The notes: generated from the sequence alone by a model not told the origin. 13,047 bases of DNA from Spirochaetia bacterium (GCA_026002305.1 BOBI01000052.1:1-13047); one strand, 5' to 3'. Positions 6,242-13,047 are shown, counted from the stretch's first letter. A program made the numbers and translations.

Positions 6242-7947
6242 TGAAAGTATCCGACTACATAATTGAATTTTTACTGGAAAAAGGCGTTACCGGTATGTTC
6301 GGCTATCCCGGCGGCGTTATTTGCCATGTTATGGATTCCGTAACAAAATACGGCGGTAAAATTACGGCGCACACCCTGTATCACGAGCAATCCTGCGCGT
6401 TTGCCGCCTGCGCCTATGCGCAAGCCACTCACAACCTTGGCGTAGCGTTTGCCACAAGCGGGCCGGGCGCGACAAATCTTGTAACCGGCATTGCAGGCGC
6501 GTTTTACGATTCGATACCGGTGTTATTTCTAACAGGCAATGTCGATACCTACGGTGTAAAAGGGGATCGCCCTATCCGCCAGAGGGGTTTTCAAGAAACT
6601 GATTTTGTGTCGATAGTTCAAAGTATTACAAAATACAGCGTCTTTGTTACATCACCGGATGACATTGTCTACTGTCTTGAAAAAGCATATTTTTTGGCAA
6701 TGCAGGGCAGACCGGGCCCTGTTGTGCTGGATTTACCTGCGGATATTCAACGCGCCGAAGTAGATGTTGCTGCAGCTAGACATTTTAAAGCTGAATATGA
6801 TAACCCGCTTCCTGCCCACGCTTTGCAAACGTTAATAAATGATCTGCGCACAGCAAAACGTCCCTGTATTTTAGCGGGGGGAGGCGTCAAACAAAGCGGT
6901 AACGCCCCGCGCCTAAAACAGCTTCTTGAAAAACTAGGCATACCGCTTGTAACAAGCCTCCCCGCCGTAGACTTGCTGCCGTCCAATCATAAACTTTCAG
7001 GCGGCTTTATCGGGACAAACGGACACAGGTATGGCAATTTTATACTGTCAAAAGCCGATCTTGTGCTGACGCTTGGAACACGGCTCGACTTAAAACAAGT
7101 TGGTAACAAACGCGATAACTTTGCTCCAAACGCAAAATTATACCGCGTTGATATTGATTCAGGCGAATTATCTTATCCTGTGCGCAGCAATGAAGTACCG
7201 CTTCTTATGGATATTTCAGATTTTTTAAAACACTTTGAGACATACATCGGTGATACACGATTAGACACAGACGCATGGATCGATCTGTGCGCTAAATTAA
7301 AAGAAAAACTCAAAACAATTGATTTTTGCACATATCATCATTTAATAAACAAGTTAAGCGGGGCGCTTCCTCAAAATATAAACATTACAGTTGATACAGG
7401 ACAATCTTCGGTTTGGGCGCCGCAATCATTTGAGTTCAAGGATAACCAACATTTTTTTGTGTCGGCAGGTCTTGGTTCAATGGGCTATTCGCTGCCCGCC
7501 GCAATCGGCGCGTATTACGCCAACAAGCTGCCGGTTGTTTGCTTTGCAGGCGATGCCGGAATCCAAATGAATATACAGGAACTACAGTACATTGATAAAG
7601 AACATCTACCCATAGCGGTGGTGATACTCAACAACAATTCAATGGGCATGATACGCCAGTTTCAGGAAAAAAACTTCAACAAAAATTATTACCTAACCAC
7701 CGCAGACGCCGGTTACGCCTCCCCTGATTTTGAAAAAATCGCCGGCGCGTACAATTTTCGTTATAAAAAAATTACGTCGCCTAACGACACGGTTGAGGCA
7801 CTTTTTCCACTTACATCTCCATTACTAATTGATGTACAATTTGAAACTGAAACATACCTGCTTCCCAACTTTAACGCCGGTAAACCACTTGATGATATGG
7901 ATCCGCCGCTGGAACGGGGGTTGTACAAGGAATTAGCAGATTTATGA
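6241..7947 (+). CDS. Acetolactate-synthase-like TPP enzyme, candidate YerE-type sugar carboligase
   Basis: This 568-residue protein has the three-domain acetolactate synthase/pyruvate oxidase layout. FGYPGG (20-25) and the catalytic Glu49 in YHEQ are in the N-terminal PYR domain. SGPGATNLVTGIAGAFYDSIP (73-93) and RGFQETD (115-121) match FAD-binding acetolactate synthases. GDAG (437-440) through NNN (464-466) is the TPP/Mg motif, with the third residue Ala. The GTG at 6241 shares its G with the preceding TAG stop, and GGGGAG at 6226-6231 lies 9 nt upstream. No small regulatory subunit (IlvN) follows, and the neighbours are sugar genes, so isoleucine/valine synthesis is unlikely. In yersiniose synthesis the homologous flavoenzyme YerE transfers a two-carbon unit from pyruvate to the C4 ketone made after the E1/E3 step. 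The adjacent rfbH makes that role attractive, but it is inferred. Confidence 0.8.
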   Translation: MKVSDYIIEFLLEKGVTGMFGYPGGVICHVMDSVTKYGGKITAHTLYHEQSCAFAACAYAQATHNLGVAFATSGPGATNLVTGIAGAFYDSIPVLFLTGNVDTYGVKGDRPIRQRGFQETDFVSIVQSITKYSVFVTSPDDIVYCLEKAYFLAMQGRPGPVVLDLPADIQRAEVDVAAARHFKAEYDNPLPAHALQTLINDLRTAKRPCILAGGGVKQSGNAPRLKQLLEKLGIPLVTSLPAVDLLPSNHKLSGGFIGTNGHRYGNFILSKADLVLTLGTRLDLKQVGNKRDNFAPNAKLYRVDIDSGELSYPVRSNEVPLLMDISDFLKHFETYIGDTRLDTDAWIDLCAKLKEKLKTIDFCTYHHLINKLSGALPQNINITVDTGQSSVWAPQSFEFKDNQHFFVSAGLGSMGYSLPAAIGAYYANKLPVVCFAGDAGIQMNIQELQYIDKEHLPIAVVILNNNSMGMIRQFQEKNFNKNYYLTTADAGYASPDFEKIAGAYNFRYKKITSPNDTVEALFPLTSPLLIDVQFETETYLLPNFNAGKPLDDMDPPLERGLYKELADL

Positions 7948-8921
7948 AAATTACAGACACAATACAATATGATAAAAACATATTGCCCGATAAATCCACA
8001 ATGCTTGAACTATACCGTTCAATGCTTGTTATACGACGGACAGAAGAAAAAACAGCTGAATTGCTTCGTGAAGAACGCATTCCACTGTTCTGTCATTTAT
8101 ATACAGGACAAGAAGCAATAGCTGCGGGTGTATGTGCGTGCTTACAAAAAACCGATGCCGTTTTCAGCAACCACCGTTCACACGGGCATTACCTTGCCAA
8201 GGGCGGCAGCCTTAACGCGTTTATGGCGGAGCTGTTTGGTAAATCCGGCGGATGTAGCGGCGGGCATGGCGGCTCGCTGCACCTCTGCGATCCGTCAAAC
8301 GGACTTTATGGATCATCGGGAATAGTTGCCGGAAACATGGCAATAGGTCTTGGCCCCGCGTTTGCTGCGAAACTCCGGCAGACCGATACAATTAGTGTGA
8401 TATTTCACGGTGATACAGTTCCCGACGAAGGTGTGTGGCACGAAAGTTTAAACCTTGCCGCATTATATAAGCTACCTGTTTTGTATATACTGGAAAACAA
8501 TTTTTATTCGGTGTATTTGCCGATAGAAGAGCGCAGAAAAAAAAATAATTTTATTGAACTTGCCGCCGCGCACGGGTTACATTCGGAAGAAGTTGACGGC
8601 AACAATGTGTTAAGCGTTTACCAAAAGACACAAGAGGCCGTTATGCGTATACGAAATGGTGAGGAGCCGCAATTTATTGAATGTTTAACATACCGCTGGA
8701 TGGATCATTTTGGTTATCTGGATGGACTTGAAAAAGGCTGGCGATCGGCGAAAGAATTGGAATTTTGGAAAAAGCGATGTCCTGTCAAAAGTTTTAAAGA
8801 ATTTCTTGTGGCGATCGGCGCGGCAACAGAGAATGATATTATCAAAATTGATGATGGGATAAACGGCAAAATTGAAGAGGCGCTGAGGTTTGCAATGAAC
8901 AGTGCTTTTCCGGTTGTTTGA
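7944..8921 (+). CDS. TPP-dependent E1 component, alpha subunit (surface-sugar subfamily)
   Basis: This 325-residue protein is homologous to the alpha subunit of pyruvate/acetoin dehydrogenase E1. YTGQEAIAAG (53-62), NHRSHGHYLAKGG (76-88), GGHGGSLHL (106-114) and the TPP motif from GDTVPDEG (156-163) to ENN (184-186) are in the expected order. The motif is divergent: canonical GDGAxN is GDTVPD here, so the Mg-binding Asn is Asp. The C-terminal loop reads TYRWMDHFGYLDG (249-261) in place of the usual GHSxSDP. From memory, both traits resemble E1-alpha relatives found in polysaccharide and natural-product clusters. The ATG overlaps the preceding stop (ATGA). With the next gene it should form an alpha2beta2 carboligase. 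There is no lipoyl E2 or E3 gene nearby, so classic dehydrogenase activity is unlikely. Confidence 0.85.
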   Translation: MKITDTIQYDKNILPDKSTMLELYRSMLVIRRTEEKTAELLREERIPLFCHLYTGQEAIAAGVCACLQKTDAVFSNHRSHGHYLAKGGSLNAFMAELFGKSGGCSGGHGGSLHLCDPSNGLYGSSGIVAGNMAIGLGPAFAAKLRQTDTISVIFHGDTVPDEGVWHESLNLAALYKLPVLYILENNFYSVYLPIEERRKKNNFIELAAAHGLHSEEVDGNNVLSVYQKTQEAVMRIRNGEEPQFIECLTYRWMDHFGYLDGLEKGWRSAKELEFWKKRCPVKSFKEFLVAIGAATENDIIKIDDGINGKIEEALRFAMNSAFPVV

Positions 8922-8943
8922 TGTGAGGAGATAGGAATATTAC

Positions 8944-9876
8944 ATGGATTATATAGATGCGTTGTATGACGCGCTTACCCTGTTGCTTGATACCGATGAT
9001 GATGTTTGTGTAATCGGACAAAATGGTATCGCACGTCGGTTTTGTACAAAATACCCCACCCGTGTATTTGATACGCCGGTAAGCGAAGCCGGAACTTATG
9101 GCATGGCGATAGGCGCTTCAATGGTTGGCATAAAACCCATCGTATATTCACAGAAAATGGATTTTATGTATTTGGCTTTAGATCAAATTGTAAACGAATG
9201 TTCCGCATGGCGGACAATGTTTAACGGAAAAATACAAACACCAATTGTATTCCGCGGCATGGTGGATCGCGGCGCGGGCTCTCAACATTCGCAGAGTCCG
9301 GTATCACTCTACGCTCATATTCCGGATATTAAAGTTGTATGCCCCGCCACAGCCTACGATGTAAAAGGCTTGCTCATTGCCGCCGTGAACGATCCCGGCC
9401 CCGTTATGTTTATAGATGATGTCTGGCTTTATCACACACAGTCGGAAGTCCCGCAAGGTTTGTACGAAGTGCCCATAGGAAAAGCAAACGTTGTAAAAGA
9501 AGGCGCCGATATTACCATTATTGCCCTTTCGTATCTGGTGCCGGAAGCTGTCAAAGCCGCGGAGGCGCTCAAAGGCATGGGCATACATGCAGAAGTAATT
9601 GACCTGCGAAGCGTAAAACCTTTGGATACGGAGCTGTTGATAAGACATGTTCAAAAAACAGGCAGGGCGATGGTTGCCGTTTGCGATTGGGGTTTCTGCG
9701 GATTAGATTCTTACATTGCTTCGGTATTGTACGAAAACTGTTTTAATGTCCTTAAAGCTCCAATAGGGTTGGTTTCATTTCCGGACAAACACGTATCCGC
9801 TTCTGCGGCGGTTGAGAAAAAGTTTTATCCTCACGCCGAAGAAATTAAAGCAAAAGCGTTGAAGGTATTATCATGA
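8944..9876 (+). CDS. TPP-dependent E1 component, beta subunit
   Basis: This 310-residue protein is homologous to the E1-beta subunit and should pair with the upstream alpha subunit. DTPVSEAGTYGMAIGASMVG (43-62) contains the catalytic Glu48. MDFMYLALDQIVNECS (72-87), GAGSQHSQS (110-118) and HIPDIKVVCPATAYDVKGLL (125-144) are strongly conserved, and a transketolase C-terminal domain follows (about 185-305). The usual N-terminal GEDVG is replaced by IGQNGIARRF (24-33). The gene lies 22 nt after the alpha subunit, with GAGGAG (8925-8930) and AGGAA (8933-8937) upstream. The pair without E2/E3 resembles AviB1/AviB2, which have been proposed to add the two-carbon branch of eurekanate in avilamycin. 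A keto-acid or ketol donor such as pyruvate is likely, but it is not readable here. Confidence 0.88.
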   Translation: MDYIDALYDALTLLLDTDDDVCVIGQNGIARRFCTKYPTRVFDTPVSEAGTYGMAIGASMVGIKPIVYSQKMDFMYLALDQIVNECSAWRTMFNGKIQTPIVFRGMVDRGAGSQHSQSPVSLYAHIPDIKVVCPATAYDVKGLLIAAVNDPGPVMFIDDVWLYHTQSEVPQGLYEVPIGKANVVKEGADITIIALSYLVPEAVKAAEALKGMGIHAEVIDLRSVKPLDTELLIRHVQKTGRAMVAVCDWGFCGLDSYIASVLYENCFNVLKAPIGLVSFPDKHVSASAAVEKKFYPHAEEIKAKALKVLS

Positions 9877-10733
9877 TGGTTCCTGAATATTTTACATTAT
9901 CTAACAATATAAAGGTTCCCTCTCTTGGTTTTGGAACATTCCGTCTTGGAAAGGATGATGAGGAAGTTAGAGCTAAAGTCATTCTGGCCATTTCCAGCGG
10001 ATACCGGCATATTGATACGGCAACTGCGTATCATTTCGAAGGTGCGGTAGGTCAGGGGATAAAAGATTCAGGCCTGCCCCGCGAAGAAATATTTCTAACC
10101 GGTAAAGTTTGGAATACAGATCAAGGATACGAATCCACACTAGCAGCTTTTGAAAAATCGCTGCGTTTACTACAAACAGATTATCTCGACCTGTATCTAA
10201 TCCATTGGCCTGTTTGGGAAAACCACGAAAACGATTATGCCGAATATAACTATCAAACATGGCGGGCGCTGGAAAAGTTATATGCTGAAAAAAAGATAAA
10301 AGCCATCGGCGTCTCAAACTTTTTGCAGCGCCATTTAGAAAAACTTTTTCTTCGCACGCAAATAAAACCAATGGTCAACCAACTGGAAATTACACCATTC
10401 TTTCATCAGGATGATATAGTTACGTTTTGTCAAAAAAACAATATAGTAGTCGAATCGTGGGCGCCATTCAAACATGGAGAAGTCTTTACCAGCGATGTGC
10501 TTAAAAATATTGCGCTAAAATATAATAAAAGCATCGCCCAAATTTGCCTGCAATGGTGTCTGCAAAGAAACATCCTCCCCATCGGGAAAGCGTCAAGCAA
10601 AGAAAAAATGTTCGACAATCTAAGCGTAGGTAATTTCAACCTCGAAGAATCCGACATGAAATCCATCACCACACTTGATGATAAAGCAGGTCATTATGCA
10701 TACGATCTGTATAAGTTACAGCAAGCGTATTAG
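9873..10733 (+). CDS. Aldo/keto reductase
   Basis: This 286-residue NAD(P)H-dependent reductase belongs to the 2,5-diketo-gluconate reductase-like branch of the AKR superfamily. LGFGTFRLG (18-26) opens the barrel. The catalytic tetrad is visible as Asp48, Tyr53, Lys78 and His111 (HIDTATAY, TGKVW, LIHWP). GVSNF (146-150), NQLEITPF (169-176) and the late cofactor region ILPIGKASS (234-242) follow. The last replaces the more usual IPKS, so cofactor contacts may differ. The ATG at 9873 overlaps the preceding stop, GAAGG at 9861-9865 lies 7 nt upstream, and ATG 9876 is an alternative. As the last gene of the operon it could reduce the acetyl ketone of a branched sugar to a 1-hydroxyethyl group, or reduce a ring ketone. 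That role comes from context only. Confidence 0.85.
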   Translation: MMVPEYFTLSNNIKVPSLGFGTFRLGKDDEEVRAKVILAISSGYRHIDTATAYHFEGAVGQGIKDSGLPREEIFLTGKVWNTDQGYESTLAAFEKSLRLLQTDYLDLYLIHWPVWENHENDYAEYNYQTWRALEKLYAEKKIKAIGVSNFLQRHLEKLFLRTQIKPMVNQLEITPFFHQDDIVTFCQKNNIVVESWAPFKHGEVFTSDVLKNIALKYNKSIAQICLQWCLQRNILPIGKASSKEKMFDNLSVGNFNLEESDMKSITTLDDKAGHYAYDLYKLQQAY

Positions 10734-10752
10734 CGAAGAAAAAACCCTGATT

Positions 10753-12321
10753 TCACACCACAACATCAAATATTTTTTTTCCGGCAAACTCAACCCATTC
10801 GGATTTTTGCTTATGGTTCTTACCTTTTCGCAAATCAAATGTAACAAGGTAGCCCTCATTTACATGCTTGCTTTTAAGATACCCGGCAAGCTGTTCGTAA
10901 GCTTTTTCATGTGCAGTTTCCCCGCGCCATATTTTTAATTCCAGAATAAATTGCCTGCTTTCATAATCCACAACAATATCCATTCGTCTTAAATCGGTAA
11001 ATTGGCTTTCTATATAATAAAATCCTTTTCCATTTATCAATGGTTTTAAATACGTTAAGAATAATATTCGTCCATGTTCTTCAAGGAAATCTATATATTT
11101 ATCATGATATAGTTCTTCGTAGTGTTCTGCAAATTTTGTTAAGCATAATTCCATATTAAATTTTCCATTGCTTATTGTGCCGTCATCAACAATTCCTGTA
11201 TTGGGAAGATGATTTTCTTCCATTCTGAATTTTGCTATTAAATAATCGTAAACCCATATTTCAAATATTCTATTAGCTAAAGCAACTTTGCCATCATGAT
11301 TTTTCAATAAACTCATCACCAGTCCATTTCTGATTACAGGATTGGCAAAGCTAAAAGTTTCTTTTGTTCCACGCACCAAAATATTATAAAGGTATTTGTA
11401 TAGGTCAACATCATTTTCAAGATTTTTAAATATAGAGTCGAACAACGTACAGTTTTCGCTTAAAATTATTTTACCTGCATCGCGGACACCGGTAACAGTC
11501 CAATCCTTATCCAATATTTCGTCTATTCTCTGGCATATTCTTGATACCAAAAACGGATACCCGCTCGTGTAATCATAGATTTCTTGTGCAATTGGTGGAA
11601 TATCCATACCGGTATGATGGTCGTCATCGTACTGAGTGAGCATTGTTGAAATTTCTGCAGGACTAAAAGACATATCAACATTAAAATCAACAGCTATATT
11701 CCATGGAGAGTTATGCGCCGCTTCCCCGTAACTTAATGTATGCAAGCCTTGTGAAACCAATTGTAACTTTATTGTTTTTATATCATTTACGCCTGCTAAA
11801 ACCACACTGTGAAAAGTAAAATCTTCACCACTTTCACGCGCTAGATATTTGTTACGCAACATTCCAAGGAAGCTTAAAAAAACCTGATTGGCGCTTGTTT
11901 TATCAACTTCATCTATAAACAAAACTAGTTTATTACCCCTGCAAAATTTTGCTATGTGTTCATCAAGCAGAGAGAAATCGGTAACGTTTTCATCAAACCA
12001 ACTTTTCGTATATGATTCACTTGCGGAACTAAACTTAAGTGATTTTTGAATAAGACGCATGAGCATTGCGCAGAAACTCTGCACGGTTTCAAATGGCTCA
12101 TTCCCCACACCTTCAAAACTAATAGATGCCACAATATATTCACCCATAAGTTTCTGTTTTAATAGATACAGCGTTGTTGTTTTTCCGTACTGTCTGGCGC
12201 GATTAATCGTAAAATAAGATCCTGCGTCAATAAACGTTTTTATTTTTGCGAGTTTTTCACGAGTATCAACCATGTAATGTTTAGCCGGTATGCAGAGTCC
12301 TGTTACGTTAAATTTTTTCAT
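10753..12321 (-). CDS. AAA-ATPase with C-terminal PD-(D/E)XK nuclease-like domain
   Basis: This 522-residue protein has the layout of the AAA-ATPase_like plus PDDEXK_9 group (by motif recognition). An unusual Walker A, INRARQYGKTTTL (39-51), lacks the usual first Gly. Walker B is LVLFIDEVDK (132-141), a sensor-like strand is VVLAGVND (173-180), and GYPFLVS (254-260) is typical. The C-terminal part has RRMDIVVD (445-452) then FILELKIWRG (458-467), giving the Asp-(E)xK arrangement of a PD-(D/E)XK fold (Asp448, Glu461, Lys463). The biological role of this family is unclear; genome defence or mobile-DNA functions are possible. The ATG at 12321 has AAGGG 9 nt upstream. The gene is more AT-rich by eye than the sugar operon it converges with, and only 19 nt separate their stops. 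It is probably an independently acquired unit. Confidence 0.8.
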   Translation of the reverse strand: MKKFNVTGLCIPAKHYMVDTREKLAKIKTFIDAGSYFTINRARQYGKTTTLYLLKQKLMGEYIVASISFEGVGNEPFETVQSFCAMLMRLIQKSLKFSSASESYTKSWFDENVTDFSLLDEHIAKFCRGNKLVLFIDEVDKTSANQVFLSFLGMLRNKYLARESGEDFTFHSVVLAGVNDIKTIKLQLVSQGLHTLSYGEAAHNSPWNIAVDFNVDMSFSPAEISTMLTQYDDDHHTGMDIPPIAQEIYDYTSGYPFLVSRICQRIDEILDKDWTVTGVRDAGKIILSENCTLFDSIFKNLENDVDLYKYLYNILVRGTKETFSFANPVIRNGLVMSLLKNHDGKVALANRIFEIWVYDYLIAKFRMEENHLPNTGIVDDGTISNGKFNMELCLTKFAEHYEELYHDKYIDFLEEHGRILFLTYLKPLINGKGFYYIESQFTDLRRMDIVVDYESRQFILELKIWRGETAHEKAYEQLAGYLKSKHVNEGYLVTFDLRKGKNHKQKSEWVEFAGKKIFDVVV

Positions 12322-12364
12322 ACCAACCAGCCCTTACATAACCAATGTTTTTATCATAATTTTC

Positions 12365-12390
12365 ATTATATCTCAAAATATTAATATAAG
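12365..12390 (-). promoter_or_regulatory. Promoter of the AAA-ATPase gene
   Basis: On the minus strand, 12370-12365 read TATAAT, a perfect -10 box in a very AT-rich stretch. The -35 region (about 16-18 nt upstream, TTCTTA/GTTCTT) is weak. Transcription from about 12358 would give a leader of about 37 nt that carries the AAGGG ribosome site for the ATG at 12321. Confidence 0.45.
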
Positions 12391-12470
12391 AACACGGGTA
12401 ATTTTATTATCTTCAAGCGGCAATAAAAAATGCCGGCAACCAAAAATATTATTTCGGTTGCGCATTGAAC

Positions 12471-12493
12471 TACCTCGCCCTAAAGGCGAGGTA
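12471..12493. repeat. Perfect 9-bp stem-loop at the presumed IS end
   Basis: TACCTCGCC (12471-12479) pairs perfectly with GGCGAGGTA (12485-12493) around the loop CTAAA. No T-run follows on either strand, so it is not a standard terminator. On the minus strand TTCAA comes directly afterwards, consistent with a transposon-end recognition hairpin. Confidence 0.75.
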
Positions 12494-12494
12494 T

Positions 12495-12545
12495 CAGATT
12501 TGTTTTTGTTTGTTCTTTTGCTTTGCAAAACTAAAAACAAATCTG
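12495..12545. repeat. Perfect 13-bp stem with nested hairpin
   Basis: CAGATTTGTTTTT (12495-12507) is the exact reverse complement of 12533-12545. Inside it, TTTTGC (12516-12521) pairs with GCAAAA (12525-12530). On either strand this gives a long two-part hairpin directly beside the 9-bp stem-loop. It lies within the IS-like relic and might be part of a guide-RNA-like scaffold at a TnpB 3' end, or a simple end palindrome. Confidence 0.7.
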
Positions 12546-12634
12546 TCGATCCAGAGGAAATGGTTGTACGTGTGGGGTTTACTTCCAATTTTCTTAAGCG
12601 TTGCATTTCCTTTCCCGCCATAAATGGCGGGGAA

Positions 12635-13047
12635 TTAAACCCCACGGGGATTAAAGGCGCGGGAAATTAAATCATCGGGTGTACCATTGGCTCGTAAGAA
12701 ATCGGCAATAGCTTGTTTTTCACGAGCGGCTTCACGCTCGGCTTCACTCCTGCCTTCGTTCCTGCCTTCGCTCCTGCCTTCATTCCTGCCCTCGTTCCTA
12801 CCTTCCCACCTTGCTGTTGCAATTAGACTTTGATTGTCCAGGATGTACTTTTCCCTGCTGCGGATCCACGCGCGTTCTTCCTCGTCTTTGCTGATTGAAA
12901 TTAAAACTTCACTTGCCATCTCGATACCCTCCTCAATCTGTAGGATTTTGTTTATATTTTGACGTTTTGTTACATCCGGTGTGTAGCGTAAAAAGTATGC
13001 CCAGTGTTCGGCAGCGGTCATTTGTTCAACCGGTTTGTTGACGATGG
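12635..13047 (-). CDS. Rpn-family nuclease/transposase-like protein, C-terminal part, cut by window edge
   Basis: The frame is open to the right edge. Residues IVNKPVEQ precede the Met at 13021, so that Met is internal and the true start lies outside. About 136 residues are visible. NKPVEQMTAAEHWAYFLRY, then an EEGIEMASEVLISISKDEEERA segment and a tail of GRNEG/GRSEG repeats are typical of Rpn (recombination-promoting nuclease, PD-(D/E)XK) proteins abundant in spirochaetes. The nuclease core would be in the missing N-terminal part. The last residues, AFNPRGV, are encoded by bases overlapping the hairpin-rich IS-like segment and do not look like a normal Rpn ending, so the 3' end may have been replaced by an insertion. 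In E. coli, Rpn proteins act in phage defence and are held in check by a small protein made from the 3' part of the same gene. Confidence 0.8.
   Translation of the reverse strand, partial: IVNKPVEQMTAAEHWAYFLRYTPDVTKRQNINKILQIEEGIEMASEVLISISKDEEERAWIRSREKYILDNQSLIATARWEGRNEGRNEGRSEGRNEGRSEAEREAAREKQAIADFLRANGTPDDLISRAFNPRGV
12742..12801 (-). repeat. Five 12-bp tandem repeats in the Rpn gene
   Basis: Five 12-bp units (consensus on the plus strand CTTCGTTCCTGC) run from 12742 to 12801 with few substitutions. On the minus strand they code the four-residue repeat GRNE/GRSE. Because the unit is a multiple of three, copy-number change alters only tail length. The tail is very polar and probably helical or disordered. 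Confidence 0.85.

Larger units (their letters stand above)
12465..12650 (-). mobile_element. Hairpin-rich relic resembling an IS200/IS605 right end
   Basis: Read on the minus strand, this piece opens with nested hairpins: 12636-12645 with 12572-12581, and 12625-12631 with 12614-12620 (loop TAAA). It then has a coding-like stretch (GKEMQRLRKLEVNPTRT, ISSGSTDLFL) that resembles, from memory, the C-terminal tail of some TnpB proteins. Next is a 13-bp stem (12495-12507 with 12533-12545) around a smaller one, then a perfect 9-bp stem with a 5-nt loop (12471-12493), and then TTCAA (12469-12465). A subterminal hairpin followed by TTCAA is how several IS200/IS605 right ends finish. No transposase gene remains, so this is either a decayed end or a small non-autonomous derivative. 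It lies between the AAA gene promoter and the Rpn gene and overlaps the Rpn 3' end. Confidence 0.4.

Noticed and set aside
6241-7947. Housekeeping acetolactate synthase (ilvB)
   Set aside because: No small subunit or other branched-chain amino acid genes are adjacent, and it overlaps sugar and TPP-carboligase genes. The family assignment stays, but not the pathway.
10734-10752. Bidirectional terminator between the aldo/keto reductase and AAA-ATPase genes
   Set aside because: The gap is only 19 nt and I find no stem; the nearby A and T runs have no hairpin in front of them.
12290-12670. Plus-strand 126-codon open frame
   Set aside because: It is made of AT-rich promoter sequence and palindromes of the IS-like relic, and the other strand gives the more transposase-like reading.

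Overview
The window reads as a chromosomal segment of a spirochaete, most likely Treponema (perhaps a termite-gut type). This is an inference from three things: an Rpn-type gene with a GRNEG/GRSEG repeat tail, an AAA-ATPase/PD-(D/E)XK gene of a kind common in Treponema, and base composition and codon use that look treponemal. There is no rRNA, tRNA or CRISPR array.

Layout. (1) Bases 1-56 are the first codons of a minus-strand gene that runs off the left edge. It has a good Shine-Dalgarno, an extended -10 promoter and a G10 homopolymer just upstream of that promoter. (2) Bases 57-710 hold no convincing gene. Bases 290-672 form a long imperfect inverted repeat: two arms of about 190 nt, roughly two-thirds complementary by hand alignment, organised as conserved blocks separated by mostly equal-length mismatched stretches. 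It ends 38 nt before a polysaccharide-initiating sugar transferase (wbaP-like, 711-2153). (3) A secreted protein of unknown function follows (2156-2998) and converges with a 12-nt overlap on a minus-strand U32-family gene (2987-4291). (4) A tightly packed plus-strand operon (4365-10733) encodes an RfbH/E1-type 3-dehydratase, a Nudix hydrolase, an acetolactate-synthase-like TPP enzyme, E1-alpha and E1-beta TPP-dependent subunits, and an aldo/keto reductase. Four of the five junctions overlap. (5) Converging on that operon is an AAA-ATPase/nuclease-like gene (10753-12321, minus). A hairpin-rich 180-bp segment then looks like the right end of an IS200/IS605 element. Last is the 3' part of an Rpn gene running off the right edge.

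How the genes fit together. RfbH-type enzymes remove the 3-hydroxyl of a CDP-4-keto-6-deoxyhexose. In yersiniose synthesis, a TPP-dependent flavoenzyme (YerE, acetolactate synthase family) then adds a two-carbon branch from pyruvate to the 4-keto carbon. The E1-alpha/beta pair has no E2 or E3 partner here and resembles the AviB1/AviB2-type pair proposed to attach a two-carbon branch in avilamycin. The aldo/keto reductase could reduce the resulting keto group. The most economical reading is synthesis of a branched-chain deoxysugar for a surface glycan, unusual in carrying two different kinds of TPP-dependent two-carbon-transfer enzyme in one operon. The cytidylyltransferase, 4,6-dehydratase and E3 reductase that such a pathway needs are not in the window.
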